Assembly: GCF_003702705.1 (NCBI RefSeq)
Contig: NZ_QZMN01000001.1
Coordinates: 62,001-126,000 of the forward strand
DNA length: 64,000 nt
Source of the DNA: Ornithinimicrobium cerasi
Lineage (GTDB): Bacteria > Actinomycetota > Actinomycetes > Actinomycetales > Dermatophilaceae
Reading direction: 5' to 3'
Shown: in pieces, positions 54,226 through 63,152 of the stretch
How positions within the stretch are numbered: position 1 is the stretch's first letter
How the letters are laid out: the number at the start of each line of letters is the position of its first letter
Notes under the pieces: model-generated
The model's input: the letters and a program-made list of their open reading frames with translations, nothing else
Told to the model about the DNA's origin: nothing
Database searches by the model: none
Translations under genes and position numbers: made by a program

Positions 54226-55040
54226 GGTCGATGACCAAGGCGAAGGTGCGGAGGAAGCCGTCGCGCAAGGCGTCCCCCAAGGCGAGGACGAAGCGGCCCA
54301 AGGGTGCGGAGCCGACCGTGCGGCGACGGGTGATCACGCTGGCTGCGATGGTCCTGGCGCTCGTGGGCGGCCTGGTGTTCCTGTTCTTCTTCTCCGCGGC
54401 GTTCGTCGTCAAGGACGTGCGCGTGACCGGGGTGGAGGGGGAGCTGGCGGAGTCCGTCGAGCGCCTGGCCCAGGTCCCCAACGGCCGTCCGCTCGCCCGC
54501 GTCTCGGAGGGCAGGGTCAGCGAGCGGGTGCTTCAGGACCTGCGGGTGGCCGGCGTGTCCGTCGACAGCGACTGGACCGACTCCGTGGTGACGCTGAGCG
54601 CGACGCCCCGCGAGCCGGCGCTCGTGCTGCGCCAGGGCGGCTCGACCTGGCTGTCGGACGTGGGCGGCGTGGTCTACGACGAGGTGGAGAAGCCGAGCAA
54701 CAAGCTGCCGTCGGTGGTCGTGCCGACCAGGCCGACCGAGCTGGGGGAGGGCACGGTGCAGGGCCTGGTGGAGCTGTGGCGCACCCGCCCCGACCCCGCC
54801 GAGCTCGAGGGGGAGCTGTCGACCCCCAGGCTGGACAAGAACGGCATGGTGTCGATGACGGTGGACGGCCTGACGATCCTCTGGGGCGAGCCGGTCGAGG
54901 CCGAGAAGAAGTGGCAGATCATCCGAGCCCTGGTGGCTCAGGAAAGCATCGACCCGCAGGGCGGGATCGAGCAGACGATCGACGTGAGCCTGCCCGGGAC
55001 GCCGGTGGTAACGGGGATCCCGGAGGCGCCGCGGGGCTGA
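54222..55040 (+). CDS. ftsQ: cell division protein FtsQ
   Basis: 272 residues. A strongly basic N-terminus ([20 protein letters not shown]) is followed by one membrane helix ([22 protein letters not shown]) and a POTRA domain beginning [20 protein letters not shown]. The β-domain contains [29 protein letters not shown] in pieces. It links the FtsL/FtsB complex with the septum. It is the last gene before the 110-nt gap in front of ftsZ. Confidence 0.92.
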   Translation: MRSMTKAKVRRKPSRKASPKARTKRPKGAEPTVRRRVITLAAMVLALVGGLVFLFFFSAAFVVKDVRVTGVEGELAESVERLAQVPNGRPLARVSEGRVSERVLQDLRVAGVSVDSDWTDSVVTLSATPREPALVLRQGGSTWLSDVGGVVYDEVEKPSNKLPSVVVPTRPTELGEGTVQGLVELWRTRPDPAELEGELSTPRLDKNGMVSMTVDGLTILWGEPVEAEKKWQIIRALVAQESIDPQGGIEQTIDVSLPGTPVVTGIPEAPRG

Positions 55041-55150
55041 GCAACCTAGACCTGAGGTCGAGGTTCACGTCAGGCGGGATCCGGAGGACGTTCTCCTATG
55101 CTCGCGTGCAGCACCACCAGACGTCTCATCTCGAATCGAAGGGTCCAACC

Positions 55151-56425
55151 GTGTCCGCTGCGCAGAACTACCTGGCCGTCATCAAGGTCGTCGGCATCGG
55201 AGGTGGTGGCGTCAACGCCATCAACCGGATGATCGAGGTCGGCCTGAAGGGTGTCGAGTTCATCGCCATCAACACCGACGCGCAGGCGCTGCTGATGAGC
55301 GACGCCGACGTCAAGCTCGACGTCGGCCGCGAGCTCACCCGCGGTCTGGGTGCCGGCGCCGACCCCGAGGTCGGTCGTCGTGCGGCGGAGGACCACTCGG
55401 AGGAGATCGAGGAGGCCCTGCGCGGCGCCGACATGGTGTTCGTCACCGCGGGTGAGGGTGGAGGCACGGGCACCGGTGGTGCGCCGGTGGTCGCCAAGAT
55501 CGCCAAGCAGCTTGGTGCCCTGACGATCGGCGTCGTCACCCGGCCCTTCACCTTCGAGGGACGCCGCCGCGCCAACCAGGCCGAGTCGGGCATCGGCAGC
55601 CTCCGCGAGGAGGTTGACACGCTGATCGTCATTCCGAACGACCGTCTGCTGTCCATCTCCGACCGCTCGGTCTCGATGCTTGACGCGTTCCGCTCCGCGG
55701 ACCAGGTGCTGCTCTCCGGTGTGCAGGGCATCACCGACCTGATCACGACTCCTGGCCTGATCAACCTCGACTTCGCCGACGTGAAGTCGGTCATGCAGGG
55801 TGCCGGCTCAGCGCTCATGGGCATCGGTTCGGCCCGCGGCGAGGACCGCGCCGTCCAGGCGGCCGAGCTCGCCATCTCGAGCCCGCTGCTGGAAGCCAGC
55901 ATCGAGGGCGCCCACGGCGTGCTGCTCTCGGTCCAGGGTGGCTCCGACCTCGGCCTCTTCGAGATCAATGAGGCGGCGCGCCTGGTGCAGGAGGCCGCCC
56001 ACCCCGAGGCCAACATCATCTTCGGAGCCGTCATCGACGACTCGCTCGGTGACGAGGTCCGCGTCACCGTCATCGCGGCCGGCTTCGACAGCGGCTCACC
56101 CACCATCCGTAGCGACGAGCGCGCCCTCGGCCAGGTGCAGGCCGGCGGCTCCAACCGCCCGCAGGGTCAGCCCGTCCAGCAGCAGCGCCCGGCCCAGCCG
56201 TCGCAGGGCGGCGTTGCCCCGCAGAACGGCGTGCCGACCCATCAGGGGCCGCCGGCGCACGTGGCACCCCAGGCCCAGCCCGTCCCGCAGCAGGCGCAGC
56301 CTCAGCCGGTGAACCACACGCAGCAGGACCACCCCGCCCAGCAGCGCCCCGTGCAGCAGCCTCCGCGTCAGGTCACCTTCGAGGACGAGGGTGACGACCT
56401 GGACGTGCCTGACTTCCTGAAGTAG
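55151..56425 (+). CDS. ftsZ: cell division GTPase FtsZ
   Basis: 424 residues. [19 protein letters not shown] at the start, the tubulin signature GGGTGTGG at 103-110, and the T7 loop with NLDFADVK are intact. A Gln/Pro-rich linker of about 85 residues precedes the C-terminal peptide [10 protein letters not shown], the docking site for SepF (there is no FtsA here). It polymerises into the Z ring. GTG 55151 is chosen; the upstream frame is antisense-like. Its own promoter is expected in the 110-nt gap, where TATGCT occurs at 55097. Confidence 0.97.
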   Translation: MSAAQNYLAVIKVVGIGGGGVNAINRMIEVGLKGVEFIAINTDAQALLMSDADVKLDVGRELTRGLGAGADPEVGRRAAEDHSEEIEEALRGADMVFVTAGEGGGTGTGGAPVVAKIAKQLGALTIGVVTRPFTFEGRRRANQAESGIGSLREEVDTLIVIPNDRLLSISDRSVSMLDAFRSADQVLLSGVQGITDLITTPGLINLDFADVKSVMQGAGSALMGIGSARGEDRAVQAAELAISSPLLEASIEGAHGVLLSVQGGSDLGLFEINEAARLVQEAAHPEANIIFGAVIDDSLGDEVRVTVIAAGFDSGSPTIRSDERALGQVQAGGSNRPQGQPVQQQRPAQPSQGGVAPQNGVPTHQGPPAHVAPQAQPVPQQAQPQPVNHTQQDHPAQQRPVQQPPRQVTFEDEGDDLDVPDFLK

Positions 56426-56488
56426 ACCGGCGCCGAACGGGTGCGACGTCCTTGGTGTCAAGGAGACGAGAGCCAGGTAAAGCGACGG

Positions 56489-56494
56489 TAGAAT
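56489..56494 (+). promoter_or_regulatory. -10 box for the pgeF operon
   Basis: TAGAAT in a relatively A/T-rich patch (GGTAAAGCGACGG before it), 58 nt upstream of the pgeF start. No good -35 box is visible at 17 nt, so the call is tentative. Confidence 0.4.
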
Positions 56495-56551
56495 CGTCAG
56501 GGTCGCGGACCCGGTCGCCCTCAGGGATCGCCCGAGCACTAGCCTCAGTGA

Positions 56552-57304
56552 GTGTTCTTCTGGCGAGAGCAGATCCAGCCCTCCGGCGACGCCTTCGGCG
56601 TCGGGTGGGCTGTCACCGACAGGTCTGGAGGTTCGAGCCTGGGAAGGTATGCAACGCTGAACCTCGGTGGGCACGTCGGGGACCGTGAGGGCGACGTCGA
56701 GACGAACCGGCGCCGGTTGGCCGGCGAGTTGGGGCTCTCGACGCAGGACCTGCGGTTCATGGATCAGCAGCACGGATGTGGCGTGGCATTCACCGCTGAT
56801 CTCGACCCCATCCCTGCGCCGACCGTGGACGCGTTGATCTCAGACAACAGCGATGAGGCGCTCGTCGTCATGGTTGCTGACTGCGTTCCTGTACTGCTTG
56901 TCGACCGGACCGAGGGGCTGGTTGCCGCCGTCCACGCGGGACGGCCCGGGATGGTGGGGGGCGTCGTACCGGCCACCCTGGCCAAGCTGCGCGAGCTGGG
57001 TGCCGGAGACGTCGAGGCGGTCGTAGGCCCGTCTGTGTGCGCGCGCTGCTACGAGGTGCCGGCTTCGATGCGCGACGCGGCCGCGGATGTCGAGCCCGTC
57101 AGCGCCGCGTTGAGCTGGACCGGCACCCCGGCCATCGACGTGGCGGCCGGCGTGGTCGCCCAGCTGGTCCGAGGCGGGGTCAGTGTCCGCTGGCTGCCCG
57201 GATGCACCCGAGAGGACCCGAACCTCTATTCGTACCGACGTGACGGGCAGACCGGGCGCTTCGCGGGCGTCGTGCGTCTCATCGCACCGGAGTGGGTTGC
57301 CTGA
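56552..57304 (+). CDS. pgeF: purine nucleoside phosphorylase-like YfiH/PgeF (DUF152)
   Basis: 250 residues. The family's zinc/copper-site residues appear in MDQQHGCGV (His), VVMVADCVPVLLVD (Cys) and VAAVHAGRPGMVGGVV (His). NLGGHVGDREGDVETNRRRLA is the typical N-terminal box. The E. coli homologue is proposed to edit peptidoglycan precursors; others are purine nucleoside phosphorylases or laccase-like. The third box reads HAGRPG instead of HAGWRG. The GTG at 56552 lacks a strong ribosome site. Its stop overlaps the next ATG (TGATG). Confidence 0.88.
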   Translation: MFFWREQIQPSGDAFGVGWAVTDRSGGSSLGRYATLNLGGHVGDREGDVETNRRRLAGELGLSTQDLRFMDQQHGCGVAFTADLDPIPAPTVDALISDNSDEALVVMVADCVPVLLVDRTEGLVAAVHAGRPGMVGGVVPATLAKLRELGAGDVEAVVGPSVCARCYEVPASMRDAAADVEPVSAALSWTGTPAIDVAAGVVAQLVRGGVSVRWLPGCTREDPNLYSYRRDGQTGRFAGVVRLIAPEWVA

Positions 57305-58041
57305 TGGAGGACCGCATGGTCGGACTGGAGCAAAACCTGAGCCAGGTGCGGGACCGCATACGCACTGCGTGTTCGGGTGCCGGGAGAGACGTCGACGACG
57401 TCACCCTCGTCGCCGTCACCAAGTTCTTCCCCGCCTCCGACGTGGAGCACCTGGCCGGGCTCGGCGTGCGGGTCGTGGGGGAGAGCCGGGACCAGGAGGC
57501 GGGGGCGAAGCTGGCCGAGCTGGCGCCGGAGGTGCGCTCCGCCCTGACCGTCCACTTCGTCGGGCAGGTGCAGACGAACAAGGCCAACCACGTCGCCCGC
57601 TACGCCGACGTCGTGCAGTCGGTGGACCGGGCCAAGCTCGCCCGTGCGCTCGACCGCGGCGCGGCGCAGGCGCTGGAGGCGGGCGAGCGTCATACCCCCC
57701 TGGCGGTGACGATCCAGGTCGAGCTGGGGGAGGGCGCCGACCGCGGGCGTGGGGGAGCGCTGCCGGAGGAGGTCCCTGCCCTCGCGGAGGTGGTGGCGGA
57801 CGCCGAGCACCTGGACCTCCGAGGGCTGATGGCCGTCGCCCCCCTCGGGCTGGACGAGGCCGGGACCGCAGCCGCGTTCGACCGCCTCATGGCGCTGTCC
57901 GCGACGATGCGGTCCGACCACCCGGACGCGATGTGGGTCAGCGCCGGCATGAGCGGCGACCTGGAGCTGGCGATCCGCGCCGGGGCGACACACCTGCGTG
58001 TCGGAACCGCAATCCTGGGATCACGTGCGTCACACCGGTAG
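57304..58041 (+). CDS. PLP homeostasis protein YggS
   Basis: 245 residues, alanine racemase-like TIM barrel without the second domain. Lys in LVAVTKFFPA binds PLP. GLGVRVVGESRDQEAGAKL, VHFVGQVQTNKANHVARYADVVQSVDR and SAGMSGDLELAIRAGATHLRVGTAILG are the family blocks (quoted in part). It buffers pyridoxal phosphate and affects amino-acid pools. The usual 'IGxLQxNK' reads VGQVQTNK. It is co-translated with pgeF. Confidence 0.92.
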   Translation: MEDRMVGLEQNLSQVRDRIRTACSGAGRDVDDVTLVAVTKFFPASDVEHLAGLGVRVVGESRDQEAGAKLAELAPEVRSALTVHFVGQVQTNKANHVARYADVVQSVDRAKLARALDRGAAQALEAGERHTPLAVTIQVELGEGADRGRGGALPEEVPALAEVVADAEHLDLRGLMAVAPLGLDEAGTAAAFDRLMALSATMRSDHPDAMWVSAGMSGDLELAIRAGATHLRVGTAILGSRASHR

Positions 58042-58107
58042 CGTCGTTCACGACCGATCCACCCACGGGTAGGTAGACGCCCGTACGCACCAAGGAGCTC
58101 GCACCTT

Positions 58108-58614
58108 ATGGCCGGGGCACTGCGCAAGACCATGGAGTACCTCGGCCTCGCCGAGTCCGACGAGCGGTACGACGACTACGACGCCTACCAGGACGAGGAG
58201 CCGGCCCGCCGCGACGCGTCGGTGCGCGCCGCCCGCGAGGACGACGAGCCGCGTCAGCACGCGGAGGTGGCGACGCTGCCACGCCGCGCCCCGGTCCCCG
58301 TGTCCCAGGTCGTCAGGGAGCCGAAGATGAACGAGCTCAACCGCATCACCACGATCCACCCGCGCAACTACAACGAGGCCAAGAACATCGGGGAGGCCTT
58401 CCGCGCCGGGGTGCCGGTCATCATGAACCTCACCGACATGGACGACGCGGACGCCAAGCGGCTCGTTGACTTCGCCGCCGGCCTGGCCTTCGGCCTGCGC
58501 GGCGCGATCGAGCGCGTGACCAGCAAGGTCTTCCTGCTCAGCCCCGAGCACGTCGAGATCGACGGCACCGAGAACACCGCGGCGAAGGTGCAGGCACCGT
58601 TCAACCAGAGCTGA
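58108..58614 (+). CDS. sepF: cell division protein SepF
   Basis: 168 residues. The N-terminal amphipathic helix [15 protein letters not shown] binds membrane. An acidic linker follows, then the SepF β-core: [43 protein letters not shown] and [18 protein letters not shown]. It anchors FtsZ to the membrane and replaces FtsA in actinobacteria. AGGAGCT precedes the ATG. The position after yggS and before yggT is conserved. Confidence 0.95.
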   Translation: MAGALRKTMEYLGLAESDERYDDYDAYQDEEPARRDASVRAAREDDEPRQHAEVATLPRRAPVPVSQVVREPKMNELNRITTIHPRNYNEAKNIGEAFRAGVPVIMNLTDMDDADAKRLVDFAAGLAFGLRGAIERVTSKVFLLSPEHVEIDGTENTAAKVQAPFNQS

Positions 58615-58629
58615 CGTAGCCTTACCCGC

Positions 58630-58914
58630 ATGGTCGGCCAGCTCCTCTACATCATCCTCAGCCTCTTCTTCTTCATCCTGCTGGGGCGGCTGGTCTTCGA
58701 CTACGTCCAGCTCTTCGCGCGGGACTGGAAGCCCAAGGGCCCCATCCTCGTGCTGGCCAACGGGATCTACACGGTGACCGACCCGCCGGTGAAGGCGCTC
58801 CGCCGGGTCATCCCCCCGCTGAGGATCGGCAGCGTGGCGCTTGACCTGGGGTTTCTCGTCCTCTTCCTCCTCGTGCTGCTGGGCCGGTCGTTCGCCCTCC
58901 GGCTCCCGTTCTGA
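58630..58914 (+). CDS. YggT family membrane protein
   Basis: 94 residues with two membrane helices (LLYIILSLFFFILLGRLVF; LDLGFLVLFLLVLLGRSFAL) and a short loop that contains VTDPPVKALRRVIPPLRIG, the YggT motif. Its role in envelope or division is not defined. It lies 15 nt after sepF in the same unit. Confidence 0.92.
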   Translation: MVGQLLYIILSLFFFILLGRLVFDYVQLFARDWKPKGPILVLANGIYTVTDPPVKALRRVIPPLRIGSVALDLGFLVLFLLVLLGRSFALRLPF

Positions 58915-58942
58915 GTGCCGTAGGAGCCGCCAGGGCACGCGA

Positions 58943-58971
58943 GTGACCCTCCCCCTCGACTGCGTTAGAGT
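58943..58971 (+). promoter_or_regulatory. promoter for divIVA
   Basis: GTGACC (58943-58948), a 17-nt spacer and TAGAGT (58966-58971) give a good SigA-type promoter. It is followed by a leader of about 85 nt with a GC-rich hairpin-forming stretch (GTGCCGGCGGCAGGCCG) before divIVA. Confidence 0.6.
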
Positions 58972-59061
58972 TGCGCCTGCACGTGCATGACCGCACGTCA
59001 TCGGCCGTGCCCGCCGGGGTGCCGGCGGCAGGCCGAGTGACTTCCTAACCCGAGGTGAAAC

Positions 59062-60372
59062 ATGGCGCTGTCCCCCGAGGACGTCATCAAGAAGAGCTTC
59101 AGCGCGACGCACCTGCGTCGCGGCTACGACGAGACCCAGGTGGACGACTTCCTGGACGAGGTCGTGGTGGAGCTCCGACGGCTGATCGCCGAGAACGACG
59201 GCCTGCGCTCCGACCTCGAGGACTGCCGCGCCAGCAAGGGGTATGCCGGGGACGACACCCAGAACTTCCGCCCCACCGGCGACCTGGCTGACCGTGGTGA
59301 CCTCGAGGCCGAGCTGGAGCAGGTCAAGGCCGAGCTCCAGGCGCAGCGTCAGCGCTCTGAGGACGCCGAGCGGAAGAGCACCGCCGCAGTCGCGCCCGTC
59401 GCCGCCGACGGCGGCTCCGGCGACGAGGTCGAGGCGCTGCGCCGCCAGCTGGCCGACGCCGAGCAGGCCCGCAGCCGCGCCGAGCAGGAGGCACAGGACG
59501 CTCAGGGACGGCTGTCCGAGGCCAGCGCCGGTCAGGCCCGGGACGGCGACGCCGAGCTGACGGACCTCCGCGCCCGGCTCAGCTCCTGCGACGAGCAGGT
59601 CCGCACCCTCGAGACCCGTCTGTCCGAGGCCGAGGCCCGCGCCGAGCAGGCCGAGGCCGCCGTCGCGGAGGCCGAGCGCCGCGCCCAGGAGACGGAGGCT
59701 CGCGGCGGCCAGGCACCGGCCGCGGTCGCCGCCGTCGGGTCCACGACCCCGCAGGGCGAGTCCAGCGCGATCATCGCCCTGGCGCAGAGGCTGCACGACC
59801 AGCACGTCGCCGAGGGCGAGAGCACGAAGGCCCAGCTCGTCTCCGAGGCCGACGACTACCGCAACCGCGTGGTCAGCGAGGCCGACGAGAAGGCGAACGA
59901 GCTGGTGACCACAGGTCAGCAGACGCACGACCGGCTCGTCCACGAGGGCCAGACCAAGCACGACGAGCTGGTGACCACCGGACAGCAGACGCACGACCGG
60001 CTCGTCCACGAGGGCCAGACCAAGCACGACGAGCTCGTCAGCACCGGCCAGAAGGCCCACGACACGATGGTCCACGAGGGTCGCGAGCTCCAGCAGCGGC
60101 TCGTGCAGGAGGGCCAGGCCAAGCACGACGAGCTGGTCACCACGGGTCAGCAGACCCACGACTCGATGATCGGCGAGGCCCAGCAGAACCGGGACCAGAT
60201 GATCGCCGAGGCCGAGCAGCGCCGGCAGTCGATCCTCACCGACCTCGGCTCCCAGCAGGAGTCGCTGACCGGCCGCATCACCGAGCTGCACACCCAGGAG
60301 ACGGACCTGCGCGACAAGCTCAAGGCGTTCCTGTCCGACCAGCTCTCCAAGCTCGACGACGGGCGCAACTGA
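59062..60372 (+). CDS. divIVA: DivIVA/Wag31 polar growth and division scaffold, enlarged
   Basis: 436 residues against about 260-300 for typical Wag31. The N-terminal lipid-binding domain is clear: LSPEDVIKKSFSATHLRRGY, then DETQVDDFLDEVVVELRRL. The rest is coiled coil. Residues about 115-225 are Glu/Ala-rich heptads with Thr/Ala breaks. Residues about 279-375 consist of 11-residue (hendecad) units such as HDELVTTGQQT and HDRLVHEGQTK. The end (LTDLGSQQESLTGRITEL, LRDKLKAFLSDQLSKL) is again heptad-like. DivIVA senses negative membrane curvature and recruits cell-wall enzymes. It has its own promoter and a strong terminator. Confidence 0.93.
   Translation: MALSPEDVIKKSFSATHLRRGYDETQVDDFLDEVVVELRRLIAENDGLRSDLEDCRASKGYAGDDTQNFRPTGDLADRGDLEAELEQVKAELQAQRQRSEDAERKSTAAVAPVAADGGSGDEVEALRRQLADAEQARSRAEQEAQDAQGRLSEASAGQARDGDAELTDLRARLSSCDEQVRTLETRLSEAEARAEQAEAAVAEAERRAQETEARGGQAPAAVAAVGSTTPQGESSAIIALAQRLHDQHVAEGESTKAQLVSEADDYRNRVVSEADEKANELVTTGQQTHDRLVHEGQTKHDELVTTGQQTHDRLVHEGQTKHDELVSTGQKAHDTMVHEGRELQQRLVQEGQAKHDELVTTGQQTHDSMIGEAQQNRDQMIAEAEQRRQSILTDLGSQQESLTGRITELHTQETDLRDKLKAFLSDQLSKLDDGRN
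59895..60160 (+). repeat. coding tandem repeats (33/66 bp) in divIVA
   Basis: Units of 33 bp code for 11-residue blocks that alternate between HDELVTTGQQT and HDRLVHEGQTK, so the higher-order period is 66 bp. Two neighbouring 66-bp units (about 59904-60035) are almost identical in DNA, which suggests recent duplication; later units are more diverged. Confidence 0.8.
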
Positions 60373-60384
60373 GGCACCACCCGA

Positions 60385-60414
60385 GACGCCCCGGCCCGAC
60401 GGCCGGGGCGTCTT
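60385..60414 (+). terminator. intrinsic terminator after divIVA
   Basis: A perfect 12-bp stem, GACGCCCCGGCC / GGCCGGGGCGTC, with a CGAC tetraloop, followed by TTG. It starts 13 nt after the divIVA stop. Confidence 0.8.
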
Positions 60415-60469
60415 GCCGTCCGTGGGGGAGGGCGGCGCGACACGCCATACCCTGACCGGGCGAACTGCG

Positions 60470-60498
60470 TTGTCTTGGACCCCCCGCTGCTCTATTCT
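60470..60498 (+). promoter_or_regulatory. promoter for the dksA-like gene / lspA unit
   Basis: TTGTCT (60470-60475), a 17-nt spacer and TATTCT (60493-60498) form a SigA-type promoter 62 nt before the TraR/DksA-like start codon. Confidence 0.65.
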
Positions 60499-60560
60499 TC
60501 CCGCACCATGCCCGCCACGGTCGGCTGACCCGGCGGGCGCCTTACTTCGAAGGGCGTGGA

Positions 60561-60992
60561 GTGTCCAGGACCAAGAAGGACGCCGACTCGACCGTGCACG
60601 AGCAGCTCAGCGTGCGCGAGGGGGAGGAGCGGTGGACGGCCGAGGAGCTCGCCGAGGTGCGGGCCGGGCTGCAGGTCGAGGAGCAGCGGCTCGCGGCCGA
60701 GGTCGACGAGGCCGAGCACGACCTCGTGGAGCTGATGCGCAGCTTCGGTGATGGGGCCGGTGACGACCAGGCCGACGCAGGGGCCGCGACCTGGGAGCGG
60801 GAGCACGAGCTGTCGCTGACCAACAACGCGAAGGCCCTGCTGGACCAGACGCGGCACGCGCTCGAGCGGATCGACCAGGGCACCTACGGCGACTGCGAGT
60901 CGTGCGGCACGGCCATCGGCAAGATGCGGCTGCAGGCGTTCCCGCGTGCGACCCTATGCATGACATGCAAGCAGAAGCAGGAACGCCGCTGA
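60561..60992 (+). CDS. TraR/DksA-type zinc finger protein
   Basis: 143 residues. The N-terminal 100 residues form a helical coiled-coil hairpin (ELAEVRAGLQVEEQRLAAEVDEAEHDLVEL). The zinc finger has Cys112 and Cys115 (CESCG) and Cys133 and Cys136 (CMTC), with GTYGDCESCGTAIGKMRLQAFP the DksA-type signature in part. Such proteins can reach into the RNA polymerase secondary channel; actinobacterial members are poorly studied. No DxxDxA motif at the coiled-coil tip is clear; 'FGDGAGDDQADAG' is the nearest. The 3' end overlaps lspA. Confidence 0.88.
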   Translation: MSRTKKDADSTVHEQLSVREGEERWTAEELAEVRAGLQVEEQRLAAEVDEAEHDLVELMRSFGDGAGDDQADAGAATWEREHELSLTNNAKALLDQTRHALERIDQGTYGDCESCGTAIGKMRLQAFPRATLCMTCKQKQERR

Positions 60993-61507
60993 CAGACGCC
61001 CGACCCGAGACCCGACCGCGCCGGCGGACCGCCGTGGTCCTCGCCCTCGCCGCCGGCTGGGTGGCGCTGGACCAGGTGACCAAGCTGTGGGCCGAGCGCA
61101 CCCTCGTGCAGGGGGAGCCGGTGCAGGTGATCGGTGACCTGCTGCGCTGGCACCTCATCTACAACTCGGGTGCGGCCTTCTCGCTGGGGACGTCGATCAC
61201 CCCCGTGCTGACCGTGGTCGCCACCCTCATCTCGGTCGTGGTGTTCTGGCAGGCGTTCCGGGTGCGCAGCCTCGTGTGGGCCCTCGCGCTCGGGCTGCTC
61301 CTCGGGGGAGCGGTGGGCAACCTGGTGGACCGTTACCTGCGGGAGCCGGGACCGGCCTTCGGTCACGTCGTCGACTTCATCAGGCTGCCGAACTTCGCGA
61401 TCTTCAACGTGGCCGACATCGGCGTGACGAGCGCCGCCGTGCTCATCGCCCTGCTCGCGCTGCGGGGTTACCGGTTGGACGGCACCCGCGAGGAGCAGGA
61501 CCGGTGA
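60956..61507 (+). CDS. lspA: lipoprotein signal peptidase LspA
   Basis: About 183 residues, four membrane helices. The catalytic aspartates are in [12 protein letters not shown] and [14 protein letters not shown], and [14 protein letters not shown] is the family's third mark. It cleaves prolipoproteins after lipidation. The candidate starts (ATG 60956, ATG 60965) lie inside the end of the dksA-like gene, so the two overlap by 28-37 nt. No start exists in frame just after that gene apart from a GTG that would cut into helix 1. Translational coupling is likely. It overlaps rluD by GTGA. Confidence 0.92.
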   Translation: MHDMQAEAGTPLTDARPETRPRRRTAVVLALAAGWVALDQVTKLWAERTLVQGEPVQVIGDLLRWHLIYNSGAAFSLGTSITPVLTVVATLISVVVFWQAFRVRSLVWALALGLLLGGAVGNLVDRYLREPGPAFGHVVDFIRLPNFAIFNVADIGVTSAAVLIALLALRGYRLDGTREEQDR

Positions 61508-62433
61508 GCGAGTCACGGGCGTTCACGATCCCCGAGGGGCTGGACGGGGAGCGCGTCGACGCGGCCCTCGCGCGGCTCCTGGGGTTGTCCCGGTCAAAGG
61601 CTGCGGACCTGGCGGCCGCGGGGCACGTCCAGGTGGACGGACGGTTGGTCGGGAAGTCTGACCGGGTGCTGGGCGGGTCGTGGCTCGACGTCCTCCTGCC
61701 GCCGGTGGGTCCACCTCCGGGCCTGGAGGTCGTCGCCGAGCCGGTCGAGGGGATGCGGATCGTCCACGACGACAGCGAGATGGTCGTGGTGGACAAGCCG
61801 GCGTTCGTGGCCGCGCACCCGAGCGTGGGGTGGTCGGGCCCGACCGTGGTCGGCGGGCTGGCCGCGGCCGGCTACCGGATCTCGACGTCGGGGGCGCCGG
61901 AGCGGCAGGGGATCGTGCAGCGCCTCGACGTGGGAACGAGTGGGCTCATGGTGATCGCGAAGTCCGAGAGGGCATACACCGTCCTCAAGCAGGCGTTCCG
62001 GGACCGGTCGGTCGACAAGACCTACCACGCGCTCGTGCAGGGTCTTCCGGACCCGCACGAGGGCACCATCGACGCGCCGATCGGTCGGCACACGGGGCAC
62101 GACTACCGCTTCGCCGTGCGCAAGGACGGCCGGCCGAGCATCACCCACTACGAGCTGATCGAGGCGCACCGGTCGGCGAGCCTGCTGGAGATCCATCTGG
62201 AGACCGGCCGCACCCACCAGATCCGGGTGCACTTCGCCGCGCTGAACCACCCGTGCGTCGGGGACCTCACCTACGGCGCTGATCCGACGGTGGCCAAGCG
62301 GCTTGGCCTCGAGCGACAGTGGCTGCACGCCGTGAAGCTCGGCTTCGATCACCCGGGCAGCGGTGAGCACGTCGAGTTCGACTCCCCCTATCCAGATGAC
62401 CTCGAGCTAGCGCTGGAGCGCGTCCGCGGCTAG
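61504..62433 (+). CDS. rluD: 23S rRNA pseudouridine synthase, RluA/RluD family
   Basis: 309 residues. An S4 RNA-binding domain ([30 protein letters not shown] in pieces) is followed by the catalytic domain: [22 protein letters not shown] and [17 protein letters not shown] with the catalytic Asp142. [23 protein letters not shown] is the third family block. It makes pseudouridines in 23S rRNA; the exact positions cannot be told. The usual HRLD is QRLD here. The lspA-rluD pairing is conserved in many bacteria. Confidence 0.92.
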   Translation: MSESRAFTIPEGLDGERVDAALARLLGLSRSKAADLAAAGHVQVDGRLVGKSDRVLGGSWLDVLLPPVGPPPGLEVVAEPVEGMRIVHDDSEMVVVDKPAFVAAHPSVGWSGPTVVGGLAAAGYRISTSGAPERQGIVQRLDVGTSGLMVIAKSERAYTVLKQAFRDRSVDKTYHALVQGLPDPHEGTIDAPIGRHTGHDYRFAVRKDGRPSITHYELIEAHRSASLLEIHLETGRTHQIRVHFAALNHPCVGDLTYGADPTVAKRLGLERQWLHAVKLGFDHPGSGEHVEFDSPYPDDLELALERVRG

Positions 62434-62468
62434 AGCAGAACCGGCCTCAATCGGCGTAGGTTCGTGCC

Positions 62469-63143
62469 ATGGGATTCCTCGACCGACTTCTCGGACGCCA
62501 GCCGCAGCAGCAACCGCCCCGTGCCACCGGTGGCTGGGAGCCACCGACCGTGCCGGGTCAGCAGCACCGGATGCGCCCCGGGGGCGACGCGGTCGCCTCG
62601 GAGGACGAGCGCGCCGTTGCCCGGTACAAGTACCTGCTGCGCACCGCCCCGCCTGAGCGGCTGGAGGAGGTGCATGCGGAAGCGTTCGCCCAGCTGTCGC
62701 CCCAGCAGCGCCAGCAGCTCCTGGAGCAGCTGAGCCGGGACCTGCCCGCGGGGGAGGCACCTCGATCGGAGGACCCGCAGGACCTCGCCCGCGCCGCGAC
62801 CCGTGCGGAGATGCGTCAGCCCGGATACCTGCAGGGGGCCTTCGCCGGCCCGGGCATGGGTTCGATGATGGCCGGGTCGATGATGGGCACGATCGCCGGC
62901 GTGGTCGTCGGCAGCGCCATCGCCCAGTCCTTGTTCGGCGGCTACGACGCGTCGCCGGAGGCGGAGGGCGTCGGTGAGGCGAGCGCCGACGGGGGTGGGT
63001 ACGAGGACGCGGGCGGTGGTGAGGGTGACCCGGGTGCAGAGCCCGGTGGCGATATGGGTGGCGAGGGCGGAGGGGACTTCGGCGGAGACCTGGGTGGCGG
63101 TGACTTCGGCGGCGGTGACTTCGGGGGCTTCGGGGACTTCTGA
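62469..63143 (+). CDS. hypothetical protein with Gly-rich tail
   Basis: 224 residues. The N-terminus MGFLDRLLGR is amphipathic. A charged helical middle (LSPQQRQQLLEQLSRDLPAG) precedes a Gly/Met-rich hydrophobic segment (GMGSMMAGSMMGTIAGVVVG) that could span or touch the membrane. The last 55 residues are Gly/Asp/Glu/Phe repeats such as GGDFGGDLGG. I recognise similar actinobacterial proteins with 'SPQQRQ' and a GDFGG tail, but they have no assigned function. Acidic Gly-rich tails suggest disorder. Confidence 0.65.
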   Translation: MGFLDRLLGRQPQQQPPRATGGWEPPTVPGQQHRMRPGGDAVASEDERAVARYKYLLRTAPPERLEEVHAEAFAQLSPQQRQQLLEQLSRDLPAGEAPRSEDPQDLARAATRAEMRQPGYLQGAFAGPGMGSMMAGSMMGTIAGVVVGSAIAQSLFGGYDASPEAEGVGEASADGGGYEDAGGGEGDPGAEPGGDMGGEGGGDFGGDLGGGDFGGGDFGGFGDF

Positions 63144-63152
63144 CCGCCCTGC

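Noticed and set aside
58048..60291. 747-codon minus-strand frame with repeated LVVLGLALVDEPVV-like blocks
   Set aside because: The repeats mirror the 66-bp coding repeats of divIVA on the plus strand; the frame runs antisense to sepF, yggT and divIVA.
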